Source: Tetrapyrgos nigripes (taxonomy: Eukaryota > Basidiomycota > Agaricomycetes > Agaricales > Campanellaceae). From it: 64,000 nucleotides of DNA. Made by a program: the position numbers and the translations under genes. The notes under the pieces are model-generated. The model made no database searches and was not told the origin of the DNA. It was given only the letters and a program-made list of their open reading frames with translations. The stretch lies in contig JAACJM010000145.1 of the NCBI GenBank assembly GCA_013368315.1, positions 62,001-126,000 of the forward strand. The letters are read 5' to 3'. Positions 48,031 to 59,188 of this stretch are shown one piece after another (position 1 is the stretch's first letter; the number at the start of each line of letters is the position of its first letter).

Positions 48031-49618
48031 ATGGGCCAAAGCAACTCGCGCTATAAGCATCCATTCCCCTTTAACCCGCAACCGGCAGGCTACTATGGCG
48101 CACCATATCCAAATCCTATGCCCCAGTACGGGCAGTATGGGATGGTTCAGCCTGTTCAACCTATGAACCAGCACGTCGTAGTTCCCTACACTTATATGCC
48201 TCAACCACAGCCGTACAATTCCCATTCCACGAGAAGGAGGAAGAAGAAGAGAAGAGATGGGTCTTCATCCTGTGCGCATTTTCGGACACTTTTCTGACTG
48301 ATCAGTGCACTGATACACAGTTTTGTCTTCTGCAGCGATGAGACGTCGAAACACTGGACCAACGTACAGAGCAGGCTCCGCTAGGTTTGATGATTCGACC
48401 AATCAAGGTTCAAATCACATCAGACGTGCACAGACTCCTTTCCATCATTCAGCACACCTGGAGGAAGAAGAGGAAGAACAAGAAGAAATGGAAGAGGATG
48501 GATTCGACGCCCCGGAAGAATTTGGAGGCTCACGACGTCATCGTTCCACCCATCATGTCTCTCAGTCAGTTCCTGGTCCATCTTTACCTCCGCCTCCAGA
48601 AATGAAGATGCTAAGCCCTCATCCTCCAAACCCACTTCCATTACCCCCTCGAGACATCTTCGAAAGCGCAGAGTACAAAGCTGTCATGCGAGGGCCTGTA
48701 GGCACGTCCGCTCTCCTTGCAACTATGTATCCCCCAAAAGACGAAGTGCGCGATGTTGAACCTCAACGATCCAAGACTGGCTTCTTCGGTAAACGTTCCT
48801 CCAAAGGCGGCTTGTTTCGCTCTCTGACCGGGACGAAGAAAAAGAAGGAAGAGAGTCCTCGTCCAGATATCACAGTGGGAAATGGGATAAGGCTTTTACC
48901 TATCCCAGTGGGAGTGAGTGATTATCACAAACTCTCGACACCAACGGCGTCTGGTGCGACCACAGCAGGTGCTGAACCCGTTTTTCCTCATCCACCGCCT
49001 GGGGTCACAAATCCCGCACAAGCACCTGCCGCACCGTTCCTCATGGCAGGTGCTGGTCCAAACCATCTCGCTCAACCACCAGCACCTACCACACCTACCC
49101 CTTCCGAATCTACCGAGCCTCTCTATTTCAACCAAACCCACCCAGATTACGGCGGATTCCTCCCTCATTCTCACCACCGTATCGAATACGGAGGACACAT
49201 CTACAAATCCGCAACGCATCTCCATGAAGCTCTTAAATACCCCGAGCATCCACATATAGCCGAATCCATTCGAGCTTGCACTACCCTAAGCGACATTTTC
49301 CACATCGCTACCTCCAACGCTGACCGTGCTCGTCCGGACTGGCCGGGTAAATTTGTGGAAGTGATGGAATGGGTGATGATGAAAAAGTTTGAGCAGCATC
49401 CTAATTTGCGTGCGCTGCTGTTGTTGACGGGGAATAGGCCTTTGGTGTATTCGGAGGAGAAGGATCCTTTTTGGGGGGATGGTGTGGGAATGGATGTAGA
49501 TGGTGTGAGGAGAACGGTTGCTGGAATGCAGGAAGGGGCAAATGAACTTGGACAGATGTTGATGAGGATTAGGGAAAGGATTAGGACGCAGAGTCCTGAT
49601 CCCTTTCAGCAGCAGTAA
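48031..49618 (+). CDS. NADAR (YbiA/RibX-like) domain protein with disordered N-terminus, 507 aa
   Basis: Two exons, 48031-48271 and 48336-49618, keep frame (508 codons with the stop). Residues 1-300 are low in complexity: Pro/Gln/Tyr-rich, then Lys/Arg, then a Glu run, then Pro. The NADAR domain occupies about residues 300-490: LYFNQTHPDYGGFLPHSHH, IEYGGHIYKSATHLHEALKY, a central RPDWPGKFVEVMEWVMMKKF, LRALLLLTGNRPLVYSEEKD, PFWGDG and NELGQMLMRIRERI. NADAR domains are linked to NAD/ADP-ribose biology and some remove ADP-ribose from nucleic acids or act on riboflavin intermediates; the substrate here is unknown. The N-terminus MGQSNSR has Gly2 and Ser6 as in N-myristoylated proteins. No signal peptide. 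Confidence 0.85.
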
Positions 49619-50056
49619 ATGCCGAGTTTACCATGGTCACCTCGTTCTTGGTTATCCTATCTCTTTTCTGTGTATTGCTTTCTGTTCGACATTTCATTTC
49701 GTTTTCGTCTTCGTTTTTGTTTTCATCTTGGTTTGATGTCTATGTTCGTTATGACTGGACGTCCTGCTATGAAGTTCTTCATGCGTCTTATGTTCTGTTC
49801 TTCCTGAATTCTCTGTGTAGTTCGGTCATCCTATGCCGTTTTTACGTCGTCTGTTATTGTTTTCTTAGTTAGGATACGCTTCTTATTAACATGTAGTCAG
49901 TAGTCTCTTCAGTAGTCCCTTCAGTAGTAGTCATGTAGTATGCCGACTTAGTTACAGTTAACGGAATTACAATAAACATCTTTTGACAGTCCTCTGTCTC
50001 CAAAACAAATTTGGCGTGCCTCAGACCCATTATCTTCTCCTTCAAAATCCCTTCAG
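49619..50056. other. 3' regions of convergent NADAR and Erg26-like genes
   Basis: Between convergent genes. T-rich sequence follows the NADAR stop; no other feature was seen. Confidence 0.4.
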
Positions 50057-51371
50057 CTATGCTTCAGCTTCTGGTTCTGACCGTTCAGAGCTGCACCAGT
50101 TGATATCCACACTAGGGAACATGGTCAATAAGGTCAATATCATCTCGGTCAAATGCAGCTCTGTATATACCTTGGCAGTCCGACGTGCGCCCTCTTCAAG
50201 ACTAATTTCGGACTCATACCCCAGTAATTTGCGTGCCTAATCGCAAAGAGCCAGATTCGTGATCTTATGAGTATGGAGCCAGCAAGTCTGAAGAACTCAC
50301 GTTGTCTATATTATACCACTGTACCCCAGTAAGAAAACGAATGCTAACCCGATTAAAATCTGTTGGTTTGCGTGTAATCGTACTCCATAGCTCAAATATC
50401 AGAGCCAAATACAACGCCAACCAACGAGGGGGTATCACATCTTCTCCTGCTCCTTGCCATCGTCAGAGGCTTCGTTACCACGGCTCAGTTCCTTCCAAAT
50501 AAGTCTGTTGAAGGTCCAAGGGGGCAAAGGCGATCCATTCGTGACGAAAAAGACTTGACCAGCGACAGTATCAGGATCGCTGAATAGACGATTAGCAGCG
50601 AGGGTGTGCGCTCGAGCGGCGTTACTGACGTAGAGGTAATCCACGAGACTGGTGTTATCGCCTATCTGGATGTTTTGTTGGCCATCTTTAAGGACTTTTG
50701 TGAGTTTTACGATGAGCTGTTTGTCGCACGCTCTGAGAGCGAGGTCAATACATGTTTGTATGTATATAGGAAAAGGACGGCACCAACCCGGTCATTCCAC
50801 AAGGACGCGGAACCACGACTTGTAGACCGTCCACTCCGTCATGGCCGAGAACTATTTTTTCTCCAAGTCCTTTGGTGTGATGGTAGGCATCGTAGCCTTT
50901 TGAAGGGATAGGAAGGTCGTCTTCAGAAGCACCGACGATATCTGCACCCGTCCAAACAACGCCGGTAGACAAGGCATAAACCAGCTCGACGACACCAACC
51001 GCCCTGCAGGCGGAAAGTACGGCCCCGGTTTCCGCGTTCATTGACTCGATAGTATATTTCACTTGCGAGTCCATGGATTGGAGAAGCAGTGTGATAGACA
51101 ACGTCTGGATTGAACTAGAGCCATGGAACTTAGTAGAATATAATTTCCTTCAAAGAAATGTAAAGGTCCTCACTGTTCGAAACACCTCAAGAAGTTTTGC
51201 TTCATCCACAATGTCACCAGCTACGTATTCCACCCCTCCGACCCAGGCATCGCTCCCAGGATTTGGTGAAACAAGGCCAAAGACAAGTAATGATGGGCAG
51301 CCGTCCATTTTGAAAGACTGAGCGACAACCCTGTAAATGCATCGTAGCCGGATTTTTATCATTTTATCCAT
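50057..51371 (-). pseudogene. Sterol-4-alpha-carboxylate 3-dehydrogenase (Erg26/3-beta-HSD family) lacking its first exon
   Basis: Minus-strand exons read GGVEYVAGDIVDEAKLLEVF (about 51,230), ETGAVLSACRAVGVVELVYA, DAYHHTKGLGEKIVL with the Tyr and Lys of the YxxxK catalytic pair, VVVPRPCGMTG, QLIVKLTKVLKDGQQNIQIG, DYLYVSNAARAHTLAANRL, VFFVTNGSPLPPWTFNRLIW, FLTGVQWYNIDN then ARKLLGYESEISLEEGARRT. The C-terminal part is complete. The family begins with a GxxGxxG nucleotide-binding turn; here the frame starts after it (about residue 17 of relatives) and no such exon is visible in the 180 bp before the divergent Yae1 gene. Erg26 removes the C-4 carboxyl group in ergosterol synthesis; this copy would lack NAD binding. 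It is probably a broken duplicate. Stop placed at 50057. Confidence 0.7.
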
Positions 51372-51554
51372 TTACATAGCCTACAGTGAGACTAGGTAGT
51401 TTAGAGTAGTTTCCAGCATTTTCTTCTTGATCTTTCAGGCACAGTACCCAACAGTACGGTGTTTCAGAAAGGGAAGGAAGCATTAGTGATGAAAGCAAAA
51501 GGCAAGAGCGCATTACGCAACGTGATCAAAATTTTCTTGTACCACGACCTCAAT

Positions 51555-52225
51555 ATGATTGATTCTCCTTGGGATGAAGACGCTACACCGGAAGCCACAA
51601 GAGAAGCAGAGTGGTCTAAAATGTCAAATGAGTTTACCACTGTACGTTTTGCAGTGATCGTCAAGCACTGGCTCACTTCATACCGATTCGTTTTACTTTC
51701 TTACAGGCCGGTTATCGGGAAGGCATAACCGCAGGAAAAGAATCTGCTCTACAAGAAGGCTTTGACTCTGGATTTGCTCTCGTCGGATCTCCTATTGGTC
51801 GAGAGATTGGTATCCTGTGTGGAATATCCTCAGCTCTTCTTTCTTTCCTTACTGCTCAGCAACTTTTGGAAGAAGATCCAAATCTTACTGAAGCACGAGA
51901 TATATCTTCTCAACTTGCTCGTGTCCGATTTTCCGATATCGCACCTCCCGACCGAGAGGCAGAGGCTCATGCAAGAGAACATCTGGAGATGGAACGAGCG
52001 GATGGCAATGATGATCGGGATAATACAATGGACGAGAACGAAGAGTTGGCAGATAAACGGAAGATGGAAGGATTGGAGGACATGCTGGCCAATCTGACTG
52101 CCGGAACTTCATTGGGGAATGAAGCACAAAATGAGAAACGACCGACGGCAGAGGATGTACGGGCGTTGAAGGACCGGTTGGGAGCACTATGCACAGAACA
52201 AGGACTTTCCATCAATTGGAGTTGA
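51555..52225 (+). CDS. yae1: Yae1-family protein, 201 aa
   Basis: Exons 51555-51641 and 51707-52225 join in frame (202 codons with the stop). The diagnostic repeat is present: EWSKMSNEFTT then AGYREGITAGKESALQEGF, DSGFALVGSPIGREIGILCG, the deca-GX3 glycine pattern of Yae1. With Lto1, Yae1 links the cytosolic iron-sulphur targeting complex to Rli1 (ABCE1), which is needed for ribosome recycling. Residues 75-201 are acidic and helical, as in relatives. The ATG at 51555 starts MIDSPWDED, the usual short head. The gene is divergent to the broken Erg26-like gene and about 180 bp away. Confidence 0.88.
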
Positions 52226-52807
52226 AAGGGCCTACCAAGATTTTTTCATTTTCGTTTGGAGGTGGTTGGAGCTACCACCATGGTCCGGACGCATCTGGTA
52301 AGGAAACTATGATGATATGCTGCCTTAGCCTGGGATACTGACCAACACTACTACAGGGTTGCAGCCTGCTTCTGGACAATACCAACACAAAGACAGCACT
52401 GGGGCAAGCAAAACGCATTTTGGCTGCTAGAAAAGGTATGTCCACTTGCTATCCCTTCGCTGCGGTACAACATCTGATCCTGTAACTAACTGCGGCTATA
52501 GCTATGTACATACCCAAGGACACCCTGAGGCACCTTTCTAGCAGTTAAAGGATTAGATTTGGACAAAAATTCTGTGTCCATGGCAGCGAGCAGTCAGTAC
52601 CCTGTTGTATCAGCATGAAATCTAGAACAGAGTTTGCGATCAGAAATCAAGCTCAAGGTTACAAAAGTACAGTTGCAAGTCCGATAAATACTAGTGTACA
52701 GCACGCCAGAGCTAGGGGGCGAGTGAGAATCAAATACAAGGGTATATTAGATGATAAGCCATTCGTCTGGTCAACGTAGGTAATGGGTGAAGTGGCCGTC
52801 CATGAAC
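52226..52807. other. Intergenic, no feature recognised
   Basis: Lies between the convergent Yae1 gene and the F-box/Cys-rich copy 2. No gene or repeat was seen. Confidence 0.4.
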
Positions 52808-54678
52808 TCAAACACCGCGAGTTGGTTCACAAAGGTGCTATACATTGGGAGGAAAGTATTTTATTAATTCGTGCAGAACAAGAAAAAAATGGAGACCACG
52901 CTCACGTTCAGCTTTGCAGCATGCGCATGCCTGTGGGTCATAGTCCGACAGTTGTAGCCATACCTGAACAACGCAAAATTGAAAAGACAGTCAAAACTAT
53001 ACCACCTCGGATTGAGTAAAACGAGACGTACCAACAATCCTCCGGAATCGTTTGCCCGGCTTCACAGATAGAATTGAACACGTCAATGCAATGTACAGGC
53101 GGAGCAAAGGCAACAAACAGCATACCTTTGATTTTCAGCTGAAGCAACCACAGATGCAGATGTTCCCTCAAAAACTTCTCCAGGCAGACATCACATAACC
53201 AATCTTCCTTCTTCCAATCTTCAAAACCTGGCTGCCTGGGGCATCGTCGAATATAGACTCAAGAAACGAGAAGTCGAGAAGTTGATAGCCGTTCGACGAC
53301 ACGATCTGGGCACGCAAAAAGGATTGATCGGTCACAGAGCTCCCCAATCGTCCTTTCATAAGGTTCGGGAACATGTACAGCTTGAAAGAATCTTTGGTTG
53401 GGAGGACGAAGTCATAAGCTAGGTACGAGGAACATCCATTGACAGGCTTATGAAGAGAGGACAATATAACACGTACTGCTCGGTCCCAGGAGGTCGAAAC
53501 CTATAGGGAGATGGCATTGTTCACCTGCGACGGGTGAGCTTCGTTCTCGGTGGAAATTATGACAGAGATAAACACACAAGGGTCATTTCCTCCGTCTACA
53601 CTGTCCAGGATAAGTTTGTAAACAGCTGAATCAGTTTCTGGTACTTTCGTCTGTCGTTCTTCAAGGATGCCAGAAATTGGATGGGACATGTAGTCTTCCA
53701 ACATCACTTGGTGCTCGAACCAGATATCATCCAGATTGGCAAAACCATCTTTGATGCACTTTAGCAGGTGCGCGGGTCCGCCAGCGAGTAATTGTTCCGC
53801 TGTATTCGTCCATCGACGGAAAAATATCAGGAACGTTGGACGGGCAAGATAAGAAGATGACTGACGAATATCATTGCCATTGTCGTGCACTTTCCAAGCC
53901 CAGCCCGTCAACTCGTTGAGGAAATGAACGACAGCTGAGATTTGCAGTAGCTCGTCTGTGAAGAACTGACGCAGGAATTTCCTTCTGGCTTGCTGGACTT
54001 TGATCCTTTCTTCCATAGGGATATCGTCGCGATCCATGTCATTCCATTCCTCATATTTGCGGTAGTGGAAAACACGACTAAATAGCCAGATCCGATACAC
54101 AGCTCGCTGAAAACTATAAGACTCAGTGGGCGTCAGCTGGCTGGTCTTAAATTTACGGTTCTTGTGTCTATTTTTGAGCGGTAAAGTCAGGAGATTGGGA
54201 CCAAAGATAGAAAGGTCGAAACACACCTCAAACTCAACAAATCTTGTAGCTCTGCCACAACCTTTGCATTCTCAGTCAACTGTCGTATCTCCTCAGGTGT
54301 GATGAGTATCTTTTCGTCAGTCTCTTCATCTTCTTCATCATCATCTTCTACGCTGGGACTAGCATTCTTCGGAGACCTAGGAGGAGCCTTATCCCTGTGT
54401 TCGTCATCAGAGTCCGATTCTGTCTCTGAGCCCGAATCGTCTTTCTTGTCATTCCCTTCAGGAACACGGTATCGGACAGCTCTCAGTGCTTGAGGAAGGG
54501 CAGGCCCTACAATATTGTAGGCCACCGCTCGGATCAGGGAACGTGGATGTGCTTTGAAGACATTGTAAAACGCTTTCGAGGTTAATATTGCGGACTGTAG
54601 CGTTGGAAAGGATGGAGAAAACTGAAGTATACGGTCGATAATGTCGTCGTCGAGCGGTAAACGATTGAGATTACGCAT
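52808..54678 (-). CDS. F-box-like protein with C-terminal Cys-rich motif (copy 2 of an inverted pair)
   Basis: It starts at 54678 (MRNLNRLPLDDDIIDRIL). Near the N-terminus it shares LPLDDD-I-DRIL-FSPSF and VGPALPQALR with the plus-strand copy at 27.2 kb. A long acidic loop follows (DSGSETESDSDDEHRDK, EDDDEEDEETDEK). Exons continue through KTSQLTPTESYSFQRAVYRI and, lower down, LREHLHLWLLQLK, IPEDCW, YGYNCRTMTHRHAHAAKLN and HLCEPTRGV with stop at 52,808. The C-terminal Cys/His spacing matches copy 1. As in that copy, an SCF-type role is inferred from the fold; the target is unknown. Its middle (SYLARPTFLIFFRRW, HLLKCIKDGFANLDDIW) is diverged from copy 1. Confidence 0.7.
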
Positions 54679-54893
54679 CTTGGTGGTAGGTGTTGTAGTT
54701 AGACCTATGAGTCAACAATAAATCGGCGTTTTGTTTGACGGTGATACCATAAGGAGATAATAACGGCACCGCCCACTGTTGTCGGCTGGGGGCGGGTAGA
54801 CTCAAATAACATCACTATGACAGATACGGAGTGAGATATAACTCGAGTCAGTCTCTCACATTGTTACTATAGATTTGCGAAGGTATACTAATC

Positions 54894-56369
54894 CTACGAT
54901 AGTTCTGACTCCGAGCAGTCCGAGTCCAGAATAATAATCACACTACCACAAGGTTCTGAATCAGTGTAATATTCCCGGGTACTAGTAGAAGCCATGGAAG
55001 TCCTCAGATTTGGGTCTCCGGCTCCGCACCGATGTGATTGCCTTTCAGCACTGTAGCGAGAAACTGAACCAACATTTGCTGGACTCGGAGGACGGGTATG
55101 CGGAGGAGAGAGAGAACGAGTAGGATGTGAAAAATTTGCTTGACTAGGAGGGGCTTCAAAAGAATCGATTTCAGTAAAAGTGAGTGTGCTGCCGGTGCCC
55201 GAGTCCCTATCAAATCGATGCAATTCCTTTTCGGTGGGCAAACACTCGACATCAGTTGTTGGTTCGCTGATATCATGAGAACGATATAGCATGTCATAGA
55301 TGCCCGCCGTGACCACAACTACGTTACATACGATGAGGGAGATGGCAGCCTATAAAAGAGAGAATATATGCTACCATTAGCGACAGATGAGCCAGGAAAG
55401 AACTTCCTGAACTTGCTGCATACCTCGAAATGACCAGTAAAGACTTCAAGCATGTCTTGTGTTGATAATATAGAATAAGACCTTGCCAAGGCAGCCATCG
55501 CTGTGAAGATGCTTCCGGAGAACAGGAATATGATCATTTGACGCTCTTTGGATTGAGGCTGCAGCCTTTTCATTTCCCATAAGATATAAGCGCCCATCAG
55601 GATAAGACAGAGACAAGATGCAGTGTCAGCTAGTAGAAGAAAAGAATGGAATGAACAAAAGCGTTCACTGGAAAGTAGGATACACCTACCCACGATTTCT
55701 GATACGCCCACTACTTCTCCGCCATCGCAAAATTCATATGGAGTAAATTTCCATGAGCCATCATCGTCGCAACAAAAGGAGATCTTCCAGCCCAATATTG
55801 AAGCCCAGAAAAGTGTAAAAAGGACCACGGTCAGTAAAGATGCCTTCCTGATTCGTCCTTCTGGAAGCATAGAGAGCAGTGTGGAGGCAAGACTTAATCG
55901 AGCGAACCTAAAGTTTAAGTTAAGTGATCAGTCAGGAGCGCAAGTAAGAGAGGCGAAGAGACTCGCAAGATTCCACATATAGACGATGTGCTCATTGTGA
56001 TGGAAAAGGCTGATCGACGATGAAATCTGGCCTGCTCAGATAGTAAGTGAAAGTGATCTGAATAGTACATGCAGTCAGCTTCTGTCATGAAAATATGTAG
56101 GCAAAAGCGCGAAACTAACCGTTCATGTATGCAAAAATCCATTGGGTGACCAAAGTAACAATGTCGGCTAAGAAAGCCATAAAAACCCAGCCATCGTCCC
56201 AGGAAAAGCGCTTTCTGCGCAGTCGGTAGAACAAACGATACGAGGTGGAGATGAATGCAATCGAGTATGTGATTGTAGCAGCAACTATTCAAAGAGATAT
56301 CAGTATGCCTGAAAGTCAACCAGAGCACGAAATACCTCTGAGAACCCGGATTGCCACAAGAGGAATCAT
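54894..56369 (-). CDS. Integral membrane protein, Agaricomycete type, copy A of a tandem pair
   Basis: It starts at 56369 (MIPLVAIRVLR), then an intron, then VAATITYSIAFISTSYRLFY with RLRRKRFSWDDGWVFMAFLA, a membrane segment and short basic loop. Later exons give LTVVLFTLFWASILGW, LLLADTASCLCLILMGAYIL, MIIFLFSGSIFTAMAALARS and AAISLIVCNVVVVVTAGIYD, hydrophobic helices with an Agaricomycete 7-TM-like layout. The C-terminal 110 residues are Ser/Thr-rich and end SVIIILDSDCSESELS, a hydrophobic run followed by acidic and Ser residues as in SUMO-interaction motifs. Function unknown. Copy B lies 2.8 kb upstream on the same strand and is similar in every exon. Confidence 0.7.
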
Positions 56370-57695
56370 CCGCAACCAAGGACTTCTCCCCTGACTAGTG
56401 GTCGTATTTCGCTACTAGTAATGGCGACAAGGTTCGATCCCAGAGAAATTGGTTCTGGCCAGGTCAGCTCAAAGGAGGGTTTTAAACATCAGCGTTCCCT
56501 GAGAGAAAGAATGTATTCTTGATTCAAACTCACATTACAAAATTGGATCAGGGAGTCTATGACATGCAGTGTACTGTACCATTTCATTCAAATCGTCAGT
56601 AACGGGTAGCATCGGCAAATGACCAATTTCTCCCTGTTACACCCCTCAAAAAGCCTTATAACCCACCCAAAAATGGAAAGTTTTCGTCGCCTTCCGCGGA
56701 ATTACAAGCCTTGTAGCGGGTAACTTCTGTAAGTGACGAAAAAAAGGTTCGTCAGCGTTGTAACCGGATGCGGTGACGAATTGATTGAAATGGTAACCGT
56801 ACAGTATACCCTGTCAATATCGTGCGTACGGCTAAAACCATTTAGGAAACCTCCGTACTCGAAGGAACCCCTTTGCATTTGGGAGGAGGAGGAGAAATCT
56901 ATTACGCGGCCTGGGTCCAAGAGCTGAAACGCCGGTTTCCGGGAAGTATCCCGATGTAAGCAGCAGTACATCATCGTTCCCGGGACTTACTACCAGCCCG
57001 GTTGATGCGAGCGGGGCTTGAGCGGGGCCTACTAGCCTAGTACTGGCGAATATACGTGTCCTACGGTGTAGATCGTGGTGGGAAAAGTCCATTAACGTCA
57101 GAAGTCTGCCTAGATACATGGATACACGAATGGCGGGGAAAACGCGTGATGGTCGGCAAATGCCAACTTAAAGGCCTAAAAAGATCATGAAAAACTATTT
57201 GGCGAAGTAAGGAGATGTCGCGGGGTTTGCTGCCTCGTAAGGGAAATAACAGAAGACACGAAAGGAATGTCAGTTCCACTTTCAAACACATCCAACAACG
57301 TTGATCACGCACCTCAGACCACTTTCTACAGGCCAAACTTCGTCCACAGCACCCCCAAGGCCGCATACGGCGCCAAACGCGAAAACGGTGAAATTGTAGA
57401 CCTTCAAAGACCCGAATCACTACGATAATGTGAAGAGCTTGGGGACAGCGGACAACGCGTAAGTACGTAGCGAGTCCTCGCCAACGGTATCCCAGCGTGT
57501 AGGCAACTTGCGGAAGGTTCGGGGGCGCAGAAAGTCAAGCTCGAGGACTGCACGAAACGACGACCACGATACCAGCGACTCAAGCGTGACAAACGGTAAC
57601 TTTTTGTTGTGGCGGGTTCCTGCCAGGGAGGTTCCTAAATAGACTCTTTAACTTTTAAGTAGGTTGTTATTTAACAAACTTGCGAAGCTACGATA
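56370..57695. other. Intergenic between tandem copies; holds dispersed-repeat copy 3
   Basis: A GGTTCGATCC word at 56,431 resembles a tRNA B box, but no tRNA fold fits around it. Frames at 57,061-57,592 are not convincing. Sequence at 56,880-56,927 is the third dispersed-repeat copy. Confidence 0.4.
56880..56927 (+). repeat. Dispersed repeat motif, copy 3
   Basis: Plus-strand GGAGGAGGAG then AAATCTATTACGCGGC then CTGGGTCCAAGAGCTGA. The middle is identical to the copy at 41.7 kb, and the end resembles the copy at 9.2 kb. Confidence 0.6.
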
Positions 57696-59188
57696 CTATA
57701 CAGATAATTCCGACCTCGAGCTGTCCGTGTCCAGGATAATAATCACACTACCGCTACAAGGCTCTGATTCAGTGTAATATTCCTGGCTACTAGTGGAAGT
57801 CTGAGGATTTGGGTCTTCGGCTCGGGACCGATGCTGCCTTTCAGAACTGCGAGAAACTGAATGAACACTTGTTGGGCTCGGAGACTCGGAACGGGTATGC
57901 GAAGAGAAAGAGTGAGACGGGTCTGAATGAATAGCTTGACTATGAGGGGATTCAAAAGAATCGACTTCAGTAAAAGTGAGTGTACTTGGTCTGCCAGTGT
58001 TCGAGTCTGTGTCACGGGTTATCCTGTCAACTTGATGCAACCCCTTTTCGTTGGGTGAACGCTCGACATCCGTTGTTGGTTCGCTACTGTCACGAGATTG
58101 ATATAGCATACCGTAGATGCCCGCCATGACCACGACTACATTACAAACGATGAGGGAGATGGCAGCCTGTCAAAAAAAGGGGGCATAGGCTACCGTTAGC
58201 AATAGCCTATACACAAGGGTCAGGAAACAGCTTGTTACATACCTCAAAATGACTAGTGAATGCTTGAAGCATGTCTTCTGTTGACAATATAGAGTAGGAC
58301 CGTGCTAAGGCAGCCATTGCCGTGAAGATGGTTCCAGAGAACATGAATATAAGAATTTGCCGCTCTTTGGAGTGCAGTTTCATGTGCCATAGAATGTATG
58401 CGCCAGTCAGGATAAGACAGACACAAGATGCCGCGTCAGCTAGTAGAAGAGAAGAATGGTAGAGTAATAAACAAAAGCGTTCACTGGCAAGTAGGATACA
58501 CGTACCCACAATTTCCAATGCACCTGCTACTTTTCCAGCATCGCAAAATTCATATGGAGTAGTTTCCAGTGAAGAGCCATAGTCATCGTTCTTACAAACG
58601 GAGACCTTCCAGCCATACAGTGAAGGCCAAAAAAGTGTAAAGAGGACTGTGGACAGTAGAGATGCTTTCCTGACCCGTCCTTTCGGAAGCATAGAAAGCA
58701 GTGTAGAGGCAAGACTTAATCGAGCGAACCTGAAGTTAACTAATCAGTCGGGAGCACAAGAAAGAGAGGTGAAGAGACTCGCAAGATTCCGCATGTAGAC
58801 GATGTACTCATAGAGGTGGAAACGAGTGATCGATAGTGAAACCCGGTCTCTTCGAAGTGCTCTGAATAGCACGGCGTAGCAGTCAACTTGGTCTGTCATG
58901 CAAGCAGGCAAAAGCGCGAAACTGACCGTTCAGGTATGCAAATATCCAGAGAGTGACCAAAGTAAAAATGTCGGCTAAGAAAGCCATAAAAGCCCAGCCA
59001 TCGTCCCAGGAAAAGCGCCTTCTGCGTAGTCGGTAAAATAAACGATACGAGGTGGAGACGAGTGCAATCGAGTGTGTGATTGTAGCAGCAACTAGTTGGA
59101 GAGAGAAATATATTAAAATGCCTTCAAACCTGAAAGTCAAAAACGAAATACCTCTGAGGATTCGGATTGCGCTAAGAGGAATCATCAT
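57696..59188 (-). CDS. Integral membrane protein, Agaricomycete type, copy B of a tandem pair
   Basis: It starts at 59188 (MMIPLSAIRILR); an intron then joins to VAATITHSIALVSTSYRLFY and RRRFSWDDGWAFMAFLAD. The hydrophobic segments parallel copy A (LSTVLFTLFWPSLYGWK, LLLADAASCVCLILTGAYIL, ILIFMFSGTIFTAMAALARS). The tail is Ser-rich and ends GSVIIILDTDSSRSELSV, again a SUMO-interaction-like ending. The protein keeps intron positions and sequence with copy A, including the 5' untranslated bases, so the pair arose by local duplication. Function unknown. Confidence 0.7.

Noticed and set aside
56431..56440. GGTTCGATCC, which resembles a tRNA B box
   Set aside because: No acceptor, D or anticodon arms fold around it and the distance to any A-box-like word is wrong.
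57061..57592. Minus-strand open frames between the tandem membrane genes
   Set aside because: No recognised motifs and poor codon character.
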